Assembly: GCA_900404475.1 (NCBI GenBank)
Contig: OUQQ01000594.1
Location: 5,105 to 24,997 of the forward strand
Direction: 5' to 3'
Length of the DNA: 19,893 bases
Origin: Spongospora subterranea
Taxonomy: Eukaryota; Endomyxa; Phytomyxea; Plasmodiophorida; Plasmodiophoridae
The notes beneath the pieces are model-generated. The model was not told where the DNA came from, searched no databases, and worked only from the letters and a program-made list of their open reading frames with translations. Below are positions 9,540 to 19,681 of this stretch, one piece after another (position 1 is the stretch's first letter; each line of letters begins with the position of its first letter). Position numbers and translations under genes: made by a program.

Positions 9540-10395
9540 ACAATGAATAATAATCGGTGATTGGGATCACCTCAGTCAACAGATGGTAATGGCCGAGCTT
9601 GACCAACGAGTATGAAATACGAGTCGTGTTCAGCAAATGATAACGACCGACTCCAGCTTGTCCAACAGTTATGGAATACGAGTCGTCCACAGATGATATC
9701 GGCCGACTCCATCTTGACCAACCAGTTCTGATATTGCTACTTGGAAGGATTAGTGATTACCGGGAGCACGGGACCGCTGATGAAGACAGACAATAAACGC
9801 AGCGTTGTATGGCCTAATCTAGTTAGAGAAACACCTTTGCACAAATATATTGATGTTGATGTGATCTCCTTGATTTCAATCCGGTGTTTTGTCTATACCT
9901 TTGATGCCGTTGAGAGCAATCATAATGTCACAGTAATCTGCTGTTCAGATTCTGCATGTTCCCCTTTCACATTCGCGGTTCCAAGACGTTATAGATTGAC
10001 AAGCCCGCAAAGCGTATTGATCAAGTTCCTTGCACCCAACCGTATCGTTCATCTCAATGTTTTCGTTTTTCGAACAGTCTTCGGATTCTTTTGGTTCTGC
10101 TCTTGCAAGTAGTCGCTAAAGCAGCAGGCGCTGCGATTTCTTCAGTTGGGGTTGAGATCATCCAAGACGGCATCAGATCCCAACCATTCTTGATGAGATG
10201 TATTGTGGGCAAGGACACGCCCCATAGTGAGTGTACTGATAATCAACCGGGCGTTTGGCGATAATTTCTTTATTAAGGACGATGGCTTGGACATACTTTG
10301 CAACCGACCGGCTGTAGGTTTCAAAATATTTAATCAGGAAAACAGAAATCAAAGGAGCGTCACCTGGCCCAGGCTAAAAACTGGCTCTCAAAAAG
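9540..10395. other. Gene-poor stretch
   Basis: Holds a tandem repeat of about 60 bp at 9575-9730. A plus ORF at 9741-10112 (123 codons) has a hydrophobic C-terminal end but no recognisable domain and mixed codon use; I do not support it as a gene. Short opposing ORFs at 10142-10409 are also unsupported. Confidence 0.4.
9575..9730. repeat. Tandem repeat, about 60-bp unit, nearly three copies
   Basis: The string ATACGAGTCGT recurs at 9617 and 9677. GACCAAC/GTCCAAC recurs near 9601, 9660 and 9717, and CCGACTCCA recurs in the later units. The copies are diverged, consistent with an old minisatellite. Confidence 0.7.
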
Positions 10396-10399
10396 ACAA

Positions 10400-11480
10400 G
10401 AAATTTTGATACAAAAGGTCTTGAAATTTTGCCGCCACGTCGGCAGATGTTGTTTGCTCTTGGAAACTTTGCAAGTCAACTTAGGTGCTAACAACGATTT
10501 GTATCTGATTGATATTTTGTGTTGCAGAGCCCTTCTGGTGCAGGAATGGAAGAGATGAAGCGTCAGTATCCAATACGAAAAGGAGCTGTATATCTAATTC
10601 AACACAATTCACATGATTCATGTCGGGAATCCCTGGACAAGTTGCTAACCAATTGGCTTGATTGCGACACGACCCCTATTATCATCTACGATTCCAAATA
10701 AACTTGAGTCGCCATTGCTTTTTTCGAGTACGGAAACGGAGACGAGACCGAATTCTTGAACGACTTAATTCGGCCCTAGAGGTTCATGCAAATTCACATG
10801 CAATTGTCTGTAAGTCTCGCTGGACGGGTGCGATCACTACAGTTTTGAGTGTCGCCGGTCTCAAAATTCTGACCGTAGCAGGGATCCCTCATGATCAATG
10901 AATCATAGAGGTTGGCCCAATCATACAGCTCCCTTCCGTGTTCATCAGCATACTGACGCTTGATGGGATGGAATTGTGCAGCCACGTGCTTGTTTGTTAT
11001 AGAACCCTGTCTGATGAATGAATGGAGGCGGTCATAACGTCCATCAATATTTTTCAGATAGGTTTGTGAGTTGGATCCGTTCTTAAAGAAGCAAAAACAT
11101 AGTTTACAGAGTTGGAAACCCAGCACAACTGGTTTTTCCCCAAAAACCTACTCCTCGAAGCAAAAATTGGAAACAAGACAAAAGCCAGACAACAAAAAAG
11201 AATTTGAAATCTGCCGCCACATTGACAGATGCTGTTTGCTTTCACGAAAGTCAGTTTAGTAAGTGCTAACAGCAATTGTGTATCATATTGTTTGTTGTTA
11301 TAGAACCCTTCTGGTGAAGGCTTGGGGGAGGTAAAGCGTCAGTATCACGATGCAAATGAAAGGGAGCTGAATGCTGAGGTCAACCTGTACGATTCACATT
11401 GATTATGTCGGGGAATCCCTAGACATGTCGGTGCGGTCAGAATTCTCAGGAGACCGGACTCAGTCCAGCGCGCTTGCATG
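10400..11480. repeat. Three decayed copies of an unknown coding repeat, one inverted
   Basis: Copies at about 10400-10660 (+), 10790-11030 (-) and 11195-11480 (+). The two plus copies share a leader containing GCCGCCAC and CAGATG followed by TGTTTGCT, then CCCTTCTGGTG. All three share AAGCGTCAGTAT. Translated pieces align as KRQYHDANERELN, KRQYADEHGRELYD and a damaged version in the first copy. Stops and frameshifts interrupt each copy. They are remnants of a transposable element or a dispersed gene family; I do not recognise the protein. Confidence 0.6.
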
Positions 11481-11589
11481 TAAATCTGCAGTTATATCTA
11501 GGCCGGAATTCCATATCGAACTGGACATGTACTTCACTGCTGTACGCGACAAAGGACAACTGAGCGAAGATTCAATCTCACAAGTATGA

Positions 11590-12075
11590 GTCAGGAACGG
11601 TAATCTTTCAAGAAGTTCGGCCATGCTTTCGAAAGCGGATTCTGAAGCCATCGCTGTGCGAAGCACGACACCCAACCTGGGTTAGCAATTACAAATGTCG
11701 CGATTATCCTACTTCAGCTCGTACATTCAATGGCAAACAAAAACTATGTGCCAGGAAAACAAGGCGCCCCTTCGTCTCGAAATGTGTCGTCGACAAAACA
11801 AAATTGGGGATATCTGGTGGTGGCAAACTAGCCCCGCACCGATCTGATCTGCAAGTGATCACATATTATTGTCATAACTCAAAGCAAAACTTTTCGGGGT
11901 ACAGTACAACGGCATCGAAAACCGAATCCAGGTTCGATTAAAAAATCACGGTAATGTTCAACAAATGTTGAACGCGGAGCTATCTACGTACCGCCTCCCG
12001 CCTCCCGGGCAACTTGGTTTCACTGATAACTGGAATCTATCCATTTCTGATGCCCTCGAATACTGCATGACGTCG
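11590..12075. other. Stretch without a supported gene
   Basis: No ORF with recognisable content. Short overlapping frames at 11460-11675 (-) and 11965-12168 (+) have no motif. CCGCCTCCCGCCTCCCGGGC near 11991 is a short C-rich direct repeat. Confidence 0.4.
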
Positions 12076-12417
12076 TTAGGTATTGTACAGTGGTTGAAGT
12101 ACCAGCCGTTTGAATTGGTCGACACCTTCTTTCACAGTCTGATCGGCCAGGGGCATGGCGTAATTTGACATCAACGTCTTCAATTCCTGGGTGCCCGCTT
12201 CCGCCACCAGATCCTGCTGGTCCTTGAAGACACGCTCCAGAATTAGCGCCGCCTGGAGATGGCGAATTGCCGTTGCATTTGATCTAAAATCCTTGATGAC
12301 CTCGTCTTTATCGTCGATAAGATGGCGTTTACGCGCGGATCGGTGGGCATATAATTTTGCTTGGCGACATCCCACGACTCTTGGCCAGGAGGTCGCCCTC
12401 CTGTGTTGGTTTATCAT
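12076..12417 (-). CDS. Uncharacterised helical protein, about 113 aa
   Basis: Minus-strand frame from ATG 12417 to TAA 12076. The C-terminal 80 residues look like a genuine helical protein: alternating charged and hydrophobic positions (DKDEVIKDF, LQAALILERVF, TQELKTLMSNYAMPLADQTV) and good codon use. The N-terminal part is weaker. A competing frame (SWDVAKQNYMPTDPRVN) over 12330-12380 also looks protein-like, so the true 5' exon may be in that frame with an intron or a frameshift between. It diverges from the membrane-protein gene starting at 12564, leaving 146 bp for a shared promoter. No family recognised. Confidence 0.45.
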   Translation of the reverse strand: MINQHRRATSWPRVVGCRQAKLYAHRSARKRHLIDDKDEVIKDFRSNATAIRHLQAALILERVFKDQQDLVAEAGTQELKTLMSNYAMPLADQTVKEGVDQFKRLVLQPLYNT

Positions 12418-12563
12418 GAAATGTGCGTGTCTGTCACGGAATTTTCATCCCAAGTTGGCTGTTATGTACAGCGCACTTTTAGCGCCATATGGGGGGTATC
12501 GGAGCGGAAATCTTCCCCACTTATTTTGTCAGATGATGATTGGGAATAATTAGGCGCGCGAAC

Positions 12564-13651
12564 ATGATCGCCTTTCTTCTACTGGTATTGGTCGCTGGCA
12601 ATATCGCGCAGGATCTGTAAACCACCTCAATGATGACCAATCGCGCTCTGATGTACTGACTCGGCTGTCTGTTGATCTTAGGGATAACGCTCCCGGTATC
12701 AATGAAGATAAAGTTTGGTTTCAGGTAAATAAGTCCATAGTTTTCAGGTTCCGGCTATTTGTCGTCATTCAATGTCAGTTTAAGAAACGTTCATGCTTGA
12801 TGAAGTTTTTCGGCTTGCTAGTCAACAATCCCCATTCGTGGGTTTCGATGAGTAGTGTTCATATAAAACTCTTAATGTTTATATCTCGATGGCTGTTCAG
12901 AGCTTTGTGTTTTATCTCCATCTCTGTAGATCGCGTTTTTCCCCAGCAATATCAGCGATGTTGATACCTCCTTTGAAGTGCTCTGGCCATCCAACGAAAC
13001 AATCTCCTCCAACACTCAGTACGCGGTACACCCGCCCTCTGATCGACCTTGGGCGGCACAGTTTACCATCGCTGAGACGCTAAATGACCGTCCAGAAGTG
13101 GCTGCCCCTTCAGATATTCTTTCTTTGGAATTTCGTCAAACTCGGGTATTGTTATTCTCTGGAACTTTCACGTCTGATAATCTTTAAAGTTTCTTCCAAT
13201 TCATTTCGTGTTTATGTTTTTCTGTGTGCATGGTTTTACCAATGTGTTTGTTGTTTTCCGATGTTTACTTCAAAATTAGTCAAAATTGTCATTCTTAGGA
13301 TCCCGATTCGTTTATTGTCGTTATCGAGCTAGAAGAAGGCGGAAACGTGACCGCAGCTGCCAATTTTGTTGATTATGTTGTTGGCGCACAAGGGCGGCTC
13401 ATCGGTAACTCATTCCTTTGTCACGATGTTGACTTACAAACGCAAGTAAATCTCGATATCTAGATGATCTCCTTCACTCCTCAAAAGCCCATAAACTCGC
13501 ATCACTTCCGATAGGTTCGATCACAACTTTCAACGACTTCCAATCCCTTTTCGCCAATATCTTTGCTTCGACAGTATCGGGTTTTCTTCATTTTTCCCTC
13601 ATGTTAATCATAGTCGTTTGCAAATTTTACTGGCGCTACGAAGCGAATTAA
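12564..13651 (+). CDS. Uncharacterised type I membrane protein, 184 aa
   Basis: Exons 12564-12616, 12682-12724, 12930-13145, 13299-13404 and 13515-13651. All junctions are GT-AG and the phases agree. It begins with a clear signal peptide, MIAFLLLVLVAGNIAQ, followed by a luminal region of about 130 residues with N-glycosylation sequons NIS, NET and NVT. That region has no cysteine. A transmembrane helix follows (SGFLHFSLMLIIVVC), then a short basic or aromatic tail KFYWRYEAN. The topology suggests an ER, secretory-pathway or plasma-membrane protein with a beta-rich domain. I compared it from memory with TRAP (SSR1, SSR2, SSR4) subunits and PIG-S and saw no match. It lies upstream of another luminal ER protein gene (pigX), which may be coincidence. 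Confidence 0.72.
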
Positions 13652-13754
13652 CCAACTTATGTGTCTTCAATTTCTGTGTCTTTCACTTCCTTGTTGTTAT
13701 CTTCAGTTTTTTTTGCTTTAAAAACGTTGCCAACCGTTTTGCTGCTTTCCAGAC

Positions 13755-14233
13755 ATGATTGATTTCTGGCGCTTCGACCTTCGAATCACCCCGTCATCGC
13801 TCGAAAAAATTACCTCCAAAGCGTTGGTCGCTTATATTACCGACTTCGATCTGCTCGTTTTTTCTTTTTTCGGCCTGCAATCCGTATGAATCGAGAGTCG
13901 TGATTGCCCTTGATGCTGTTCACATTTCGTCAGGGTGGCAAATCCCCGTTGTCGACGTGGCTAAACTCTCATCGAAACGTATGGAATCATTCCGATGGCT
14001 ACACCCCTTGCCCAACCACAAAATATCTTCGAATCGTTGGGCAATACGGCCTTTTTGCCGAAGTCGTTCACCACAATCCTGCGAAGTCCTCCATCAGTCC
14101 TATTGAATTCACATTCAATTCAACTGTTCCGGCCTCAGAAATTGAGGTTGATTCCAATTTTTCCGTAGTGACATCCACTGATTCATGCAATGGGTTTGTT
14201 TTAGGTGATATTAGCGCATTGGGCTCCAGATAA
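13755..14233 (+). CDS. Possible luminal protein, or N-terminal exons of the pigX gene
   Basis: Two-exon model 13755-13856 and 13934-14233, 133 aa. It begins MIDFWRFDLRITPSSLEK. The second exon is rich in beta-type sequence (YLRIVGQYGLFAEVV, PIEFTFNSTVPASEIEVD) with an N-glycosylation sequon NST. It has no signal peptide and the start follows a splice-acceptor-like TTTCCAG, so an upstream exon may exist. Alternatively, a GTTTGT donor near 14194 (phase 2) would splice it in frame to the pigX exon at 14347, giving one longer PBN1-like protein. I cannot decide between these. Confidence 0.4.
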
Positions 14234-14356
14234 TCAGCTAAATGGCCGAATATTACATGTTGGCGGCGGGCAACGACGAACAGTAAATCTGTCTAGGTAA
14301 CTGGGAACAACTACCATTAGAATTAGGAAAATTCACGAGTTCGCAGTCCGATTTGG

Positions 14357-15286
14357 ATGGATTCTGGTTTCATCACTGCAGCAAGTAGGTCGTCGGCTGG
14401 TAATGGATTTCATCGCCAGCTTCAGACAGCAATTGCCCTTCCGGCATCGAAATCGGAGTCGAACTGCTCCATCATCATCATGGAGTTTTTGCCCGCCGGA
14501 GCGTTTGTCGATCCCGATGAGATCAAAGTGGGATTTTTTGTATCTGTTAGTGTCTCTTTCCTGAGTCATCGCTCATAGCGCCTGCGCCGCTTTAGCGGTA
14601 TCAATCTTCACATTGTTGGAGAACCCATCAATATCGAAAGCCCAACATCAATGTCGACACAGAACGTCGTATTCTTCCAGATCGATAATGTGCCAAGGTG
14701 CATGAGATCTCATCGAAGGTTTTCGTCAGAATTCATCGTGTTGGTATTAGTGTTGACGAAGATGGCCGTTCATGGTTCAACATATCGATCCCTGTCAATT
14801 TACGGTACCAATTGCCATCATCGAGTGCGTCAACCGTCAGTGTCGTATTTCCCCCGCCCTCAGTTTTCATTTCCTACGCTGATGAGCCTGAATCCTTAGC
14901 CTGCTCGAGAACCGGTTTGTGAAATCGGTTATTGTTATCGATTGAACTGCTGATCAGTTTTCGGCCCAGGTCTGATTTGGCCTCAGCCTTTTATGGTGGA
15001 GGCTCATTTGCTGCAGTGTCCTGGCTGGCACCGTCTCGACCTTCAGTTCACTGACCCCGCTCGCGGCGATCTAGGTAAATATCAAGGGCCTCATCACATT
15101 GTTCCTTGATATATGGCCGACGTAGTTTTCTCGGTCCCAGTCGGGCAAATGGAGCATCGCAGCTTCGTGTCCTTTTGCACATTCGCCTCGACCATTGTTG
15201 CAGCGTTGGTTTTGCTCGTGATAGTGATGGGAAAACCTATAGATCTTGAAAGTAGTATCAGCACAGATTCGAAAAAGAATCAATAA
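14357..15286 (+). CDS. PIGX: PIG-X, GPI mannosyltransferase I stabilising subunit (PBN1 family)
   Basis: ER type I membrane protein that binds and stabilises the catalytic PIG-M, which adds the first mannose to GPI anchors. Exons 14357-14527, 14579-14697, 14730-14914, 14970-15074 and 15126-15286, with all phases consistent; 246 aa from ATG 14357 (human about 258). Family landmarks in order: NGFHRQL, FLPAGAFVDPDEI (the PAG-x-(F/Y)-VDP signature), IPVNLRYQLP, SVVFPPPSVFISYADE, LLQCPG, VFSVPVGQMEHRS. The C-terminal membrane helix is FASTIVAALVLLVIVMG. No signal peptide precedes the first exon. An acceptor at 14346 suggests a missing upstream exon, possibly in the preceding model. One intron (14698-14729) is only 32 nt. 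The stop codon overlaps an AATAAA poly(A) signal at 15282. Confidence 0.85.
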
Positions 15287-15287
15287 A
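15282..15287 (+). promoter_or_regulatory. Poly(A) signal AATAAA overlapping the pigX stop
   Basis: AATAAA contains the TAA stop at 15284-15286. If used, the 3' UTR would be only about 10-30 nt, which fits the compact genome. Confidence 0.45.
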
Positions 15288-15839
15288 TTTTATTGTACTG
15301 CAATTTCTGTGTTAATTCGAATGATTACGACAATTGTCGATGCTGATGCCTGACCATTATGCTCGTACTGCAATTGATTATAAACGAATCACTCGTGTAT
15401 CCTCAAATTTGTTGCAAAAGTCACCTCAAAGATCTGTTTGCAACCATTATTGTAAGTGGCTCAAGGAATCATCTCTTGGTACAGATGTTAGCGGTGAATC
15501 TCCACTTCACTGGAAACTCAATTGACGCATGGTGTGGCTCCTGGGAGCAACCAGATGATTCGGTGCGGTGCTTGGTCAGTGTCAGTTCGCGGAAGCGGGT
15601 CTTCGCCTGGCAAGTTGAAAACCAATGGGAAACGATTCGTTTTGCAAATCGCAGATGAATAAATCGAAAGATGCCAACGAAACTTCGCAAGCTCTGTCCC
15701 TTCGCGAGGCCATGTGCCGGCAAAAGTGAGGATTTTCATGCCTAAAAGAATGTTCTGGGTTTTTTGTTAGCTTTTTTTCCTCTTTTTGGCGCTGCCTGAT
15801 TGGCGACTTGTAGCGCCAATTTAATGCATCAAGTAGATA

Positions 15840-15953
15840 CTCCCTCTGTCCGGAAATGATTGGTCATTGCTATGGTGTAGTCCAGTCGTGTCACAATCTT
15901 TTCATCTTCATGACTGTCGTAGGCGGTCATTGCTTTCCGGAAAATAGAGGGAG
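15840..15953. mobile_element. Stowaway-like MITE (Tc1/mariner type)
   Basis: Starts CTCCCTCTGTCCGGAAA and ends with the inverted counterpart TTTCCGGAAAATAGAGGGAG. It is flanked on both sides by TA, the Tc1/mariner target duplication, and is 114 bp with no coding capacity. CTCCCTC termini with TA duplications are the hallmark of Stowaway-class MITEs. Confidence 0.8.
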
Positions 15954-15984
15954 TATAAAGACGTCATATACCATGATAAAGTAC

Positions 15985-16146
15985 GGCGATGATGCGTTGT
16001 GGGCTATCGCTGGATGTAGTTAATTGGCGGGAAGGCAATTGGCACCAGAGCCGCAGAGAATTATTGCAAATATCGCCAACATAATGGTGGCACACCTGAT
16101 ATCACTCTCCATCGCAATCATCGTCATTTCACAACGCATCATCGCC
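15985..16146. mobile_element. Short inverted-repeat element
   Basis: Perfect 17-bp inverted repeats GGCGATGATGCGTTGTG and CACAACGCATCATCGCC enclose 128 bp. The size and perfect termini suggest a non-autonomous DNA element, but I see no clear target duplication, so a structured regulatory region is also possible. Confidence 0.5.
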
Positions 16147-16591
16147 TTTCTCCTATATAAGTTAGGGGCAGTGCCGATTATTTCATGTGAAATATTGTCG
16201 AATATGAAAGTGAAGGTGCTTCCTAAATACGGCGGTGCGGCATTGGTACAGCATAACGTTCACAGAATTACAGATGAAAGGATTGAGGGATTGTGTGAGT
16301 GACACAATCGGCTCCAATAGTATCAACCTGTGTGTGGCACTGTGCAAAGAAATGGTGTCGTCCACACACTCGTTGGAGACACAGTGTTTGCTCAATAATT
16401 CCACCTAGGTAGTGCTCTCGATATGATCTAAACATGTGCCCGACATCATGTCAACTTCAGCGCTTCTGGAGTTCTTAGGAGAGCGCCCGTTCACGATCAT
16501 ACTCGTTCAAGTTCCAGAGATATTTTTGGGCAATCGATATCGCACGAATTACTTTGTTGATGGAATATCGAAATATCCGTCCTGAGTCATA

Positions 16592-18039
16592 ATGAACCGG
16601 ACCTATTATTGCTATCTAACGGTCCTGTTCAGTTCTACATTGGGATCGTTACTGTTTTTAGACGGGCCTTTGATCAATGAAACCCGAATCACTCCGGCGA
16701 TGACCAGTTTTATCGGTCCACAAGCGTCCGACCATCGCCCAGCAATCGAGGGAAATATCGTAGCGTTCTCCGCCGTAGCGAATCCATGCGATTTGGCGGG
16801 TTATACTCAGGAATTCAACAATTCCATCGTGTATCTGGCAGAGTCGGGTCCCTGTTCAGACGAAGTCACCTACGATGGATTTGTGTCGAAAGGCGCCATT
16901 GCCCTAATCCGTACTATAACGTGTAGATTACCAAAACAATTCTGACATGAAGTTCAGGGGAAATTCGGGGATATGTTCCTGGAAAAGGGGTTAATTTGAG
17001 GGATAATCATGGACGAGGACCAGGTCCACATCCGAATACTGTCCCCTTCTTCGAGATTCAGGCTGATGAGAGGGTGTTCCACGCGATACTCAACTCAAAG
17101 GCGACAAGGGTCTCTATCACCATGGACGAAGAGGTCTGGAGCGCGACGTTCTCATCCTGGTATTATCAAGCCGGGTTGAGATGGATTCCCGGAATACTGT
17201 TCGGGTTCGCTGCCATATCCGCCTCAAATTACCTCTATCGGCATCTGATCTTATTCGAGTTCGATTACAAGCGCAAATACCAACGATCGGCGCGATCGCC
17301 AGAGCGACGTGTCAGGTACTTCATTCATCGACTACAGATTCAGCATGTGTCCTTGGTCTTGATCATATTGACATCTCTTACGATGTCGATCGTATTCTGT
17401 GTCGGCGGATGGTTATCAACTTCTAATCTACCGTCGCCGTTTGTCCGATTTTTTGTCACTCAACTGTCGGGATTCTCTTTCCTAATCACGATGATGTCGG
17501 CCCGTGTTTGGGTCAGGTTGGTGGCCGACGTCACCTTGAATTCCTCACCCTCTATTATGTATCGTCTGATCGGCACCAACCGGATCATAGGGTTCATTAT
17601 CTTCACCTCGATTCCTTTTATTTCCGACCTGGTGTTTTCCGTCATGTACTCAACGTATCTCTCTCGTCTAGTCCCCGAATTCGAGAAACTGAACGGGTTC
17701 GTGGCGGCCCTATCGCAAACAATCGTTGGAGTAATGTTCCTGGTCAGCTCTATATCATTCCAACGGACGGGGTACAAGATTGCCAAAGCCGATCCATCTT
17801 CGGACCCAAGTTTATTGGAGTTGTTATACCGTATGAGCATAAGTGCAGCACTTCTGGGAATAACGATGATGATGTACGTACTCGGGACATTATTCATCGC
17901 GCTGGCGCCATTCTTCTATCAGCCATATGGATGGACTCTGACGTGGACCATAATATCGATCGGACACTCCACAAGTTCCGTCATTCATGTGCAAATGTTT
18001 TGCCCTCGCGATGTAAACAGGGTAAGAACCGAAAATTGA
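16592..18039 (+). CDS. Seven-transmembrane protein with PA-like extracellular domain
   Basis: Exons 16592-16920 and 16953-18039, joined by a 32-nt GT-AG intron; 471 aa. Residues 1-25 form a signal peptide or anchor (YLTVLFSSTLGSLLFL). The ectodomain of about 170 residues carries features of a protease-associated (PA) fold: NIVAFSAVANPCD, GAIALIRT and the late strand TVPFFEIQADE, with sequons NRT, NET and NNS. Seven hydrophobic helices follow: WIPGILFGFAAISA, VSLVLIILTSLTMSIVF, TQLSGFSFLITMMS, IIGFIIFTSIPFI, TIVGVMFLVSSIS, ISAALLGITMMMYVLGTL and TLTWTIISIGHSTS. The overall plan resembles a receptor. No GPCR family motif (DRY, NPxxY) is seen. The intron is needed to join the frames; a frameshift is the alternative, though the second exon alone is a long clean ORF. 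Confidence 0.75.
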
Positions 18040-18456
18040 TAATACGATCGCGGGGACAGCTCGCTTATAACCTCAATACAATAATCCCCCGTCTCAAAAT
18101 GATCTTTCCCCCTTCGCATTTGTTGGAAATGTTCTGATCGAGAGCTGTCTGGTGTCGCCAATTCACTTATCCTTTCTGGTTGGCACAGCGGCCACTCAAA
18201 TACGTTACGGTCCGGACGGTGAGAGCAGATAGGCGTGCGGAGGGCGTGCGGAGTGCGCGCGGTCCCTCTCAAAGTATCCTGAAAAACTGCGCGACTGTAC
18301 ATATGAGCTCAAAAACTTGCAGTAAAAGTTCCATAACTTTTTCAACAAGCGATCTGATTGGCTAGTCTTTGCGCTTTCGACTCGACCTCATATTTCGGAA
18401 TTGTGACGAAGAAACTTGCGGATAGCCTCAAAGTGAGTATAGAACTGACGCGGCGC
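18040..18456. other. Intergenic, no gene seen
   Basis: Short frames only. A GC-rich patch with short direct repeats of GCGTGCGGAG occurs at 18231-18260. Confidence 0.45.
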
Positions 18457-18884
18457 ATTACCCTGCATTGCACCATACCGATAATGAGAATTGCGACTAC
18501 AGCCCGGGTACAAATGGTTCCTAGAAAACAATTCTGATAAAGAAACAATTACTACTATCTATTAATCTCGTATTGAGGAAAATGTTTAATCCAGTTTTAA
18601 AAAAAAAGTCAAACATGACATTACATGTCCTTGATGCATTTGGCCCGACTGAGCGAGCCGACAAATCAAACATCTGTTCCAGTGTGCCACCAAAGGCGGA
18701 AGTACTCAACATCGCCCAGTCGGGCCAAATGCATTAAGGACATCTAATGTCATGTCTGACTTATGTTTTTGGAACTGGAGATTAATAAATCAATATATCA
18801 TTTATCAGAATTGTTTTCTGAGAACCATTTGTACCCGGCTGTAGTCGCAATTTTTATTATCAGTATGGTGCAATGCAGGTAATA
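18457..18884. mobile_element. Long foldback (inverted-repeat) element
   Basis: Left arm about 18457-18655 and right arm about 18713-18884 are imperfect reverse complements around a loop of about 55 bp. Matching blocks include CCTGCATTGCACCATAC, GTACAAATGGTTC, AAAACAATTCTGATAAA, CATGACATTA and GCATTTGGCCCGACTG. The arms differ by substitutions and small indels. There is no coding capacity. It is best read as a MITE or foldback transposon; as RNA it would form a long hairpin. Confidence 0.8.
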
Positions 18885-19681
18885 TTTCTCACACATGATG
18901 GCGTCTGTTATGGAGCATCTGATAATGAATGGTGCTGTCACCAGATTGCTACATGGATGAAGTTTTGCGGTAGAAGGATAATTTGAAGTTGTACAATGGC
19001 TTCCCAACATTTTTTGCAAGAGAGGTAGATTAATGACACTCGCCCAGAACAGGACCACTTTAGCTCGAACTGGAAACTGTCTGCTTTAAAGGCACCTGGA
19101 CGACATAAGATCTTCAAGCGTTGAATTTTGGGGCCGTGGTCACCCTTTTTTTAAAACCCGGTAAGAGTTCTTTTTTTTTTCAATTGTTTTTGACTTATAT
19201 GAAATTTGGCAAATCAAAAGTATAAAATATTACTTGGTGCTGGGTAATCTATAAGATGATGTTTGTTTACCATTTATAGAAGGTTTTTCTAGCTCATTTA
19301 CCCAAGCGGGAAACAATTTGAAAACAACTCCATTCGAAGGTCTGAGATTGACTGGTTCGCCAGCACGACCGCATCAGAGCGTGGCTGACACACGACAAGC
19401 CTGTCAACCAGAACTGGGTAATCAACAAATCCCTTGTGAGATCGCTTTTAGTGGGACTCGTTAGCTTCATTGGTTTGAAAGTACGGCGATCTACCGCATG
19501 GCACAGCATGCAAAGCGCGTTCAACTGAGGATCGTTTCGTGTGCTCGTTCCCGCCTTCGCAGTAGAATGGTCTGTCACCGTATATATAATCCTACCAGAC
19601 CGTATATGTACGCGACTATGTATCCCTATGACAACACACCCCAACAAGAACTACGCATATATACGCAACATTAATCACACA
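18885..19681. other. Gene-poor stretch
   Basis: A minus ORF at 19647-19294 (117 codons) has no recognisable domain and an irregular composition. The homopolymer-rich section 19146-19182 (T tracts) looks non-coding. Confidence 0.4.

Larger units (their letters stand above)
15287..16591. other. Intergenic region with mobile-element remnants
   Basis: Contains a 114-bp MITE and a 162-bp inverted-repeat element. Overlapping ORFs on both strands at 15334-15739 (up to 99 codons) show no motif. ORFs at 16024-16404 overlap the inverted-repeat element. None is supported as a gene. Confidence 0.45.

Noticed and set aside
9741..10112. 123-codon plus ORF as a gene
   Set aside because: No motif, no splice context and mixed composition; it lies in a repeat-rich region.
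17460..18137. ORFs of 145 (-) and 209 (+) codons overlapping the 7TM gene
   Set aside because: They overlap the 347-codon frame that contains ordered hydrophobic helices; the alternates lack domain features.
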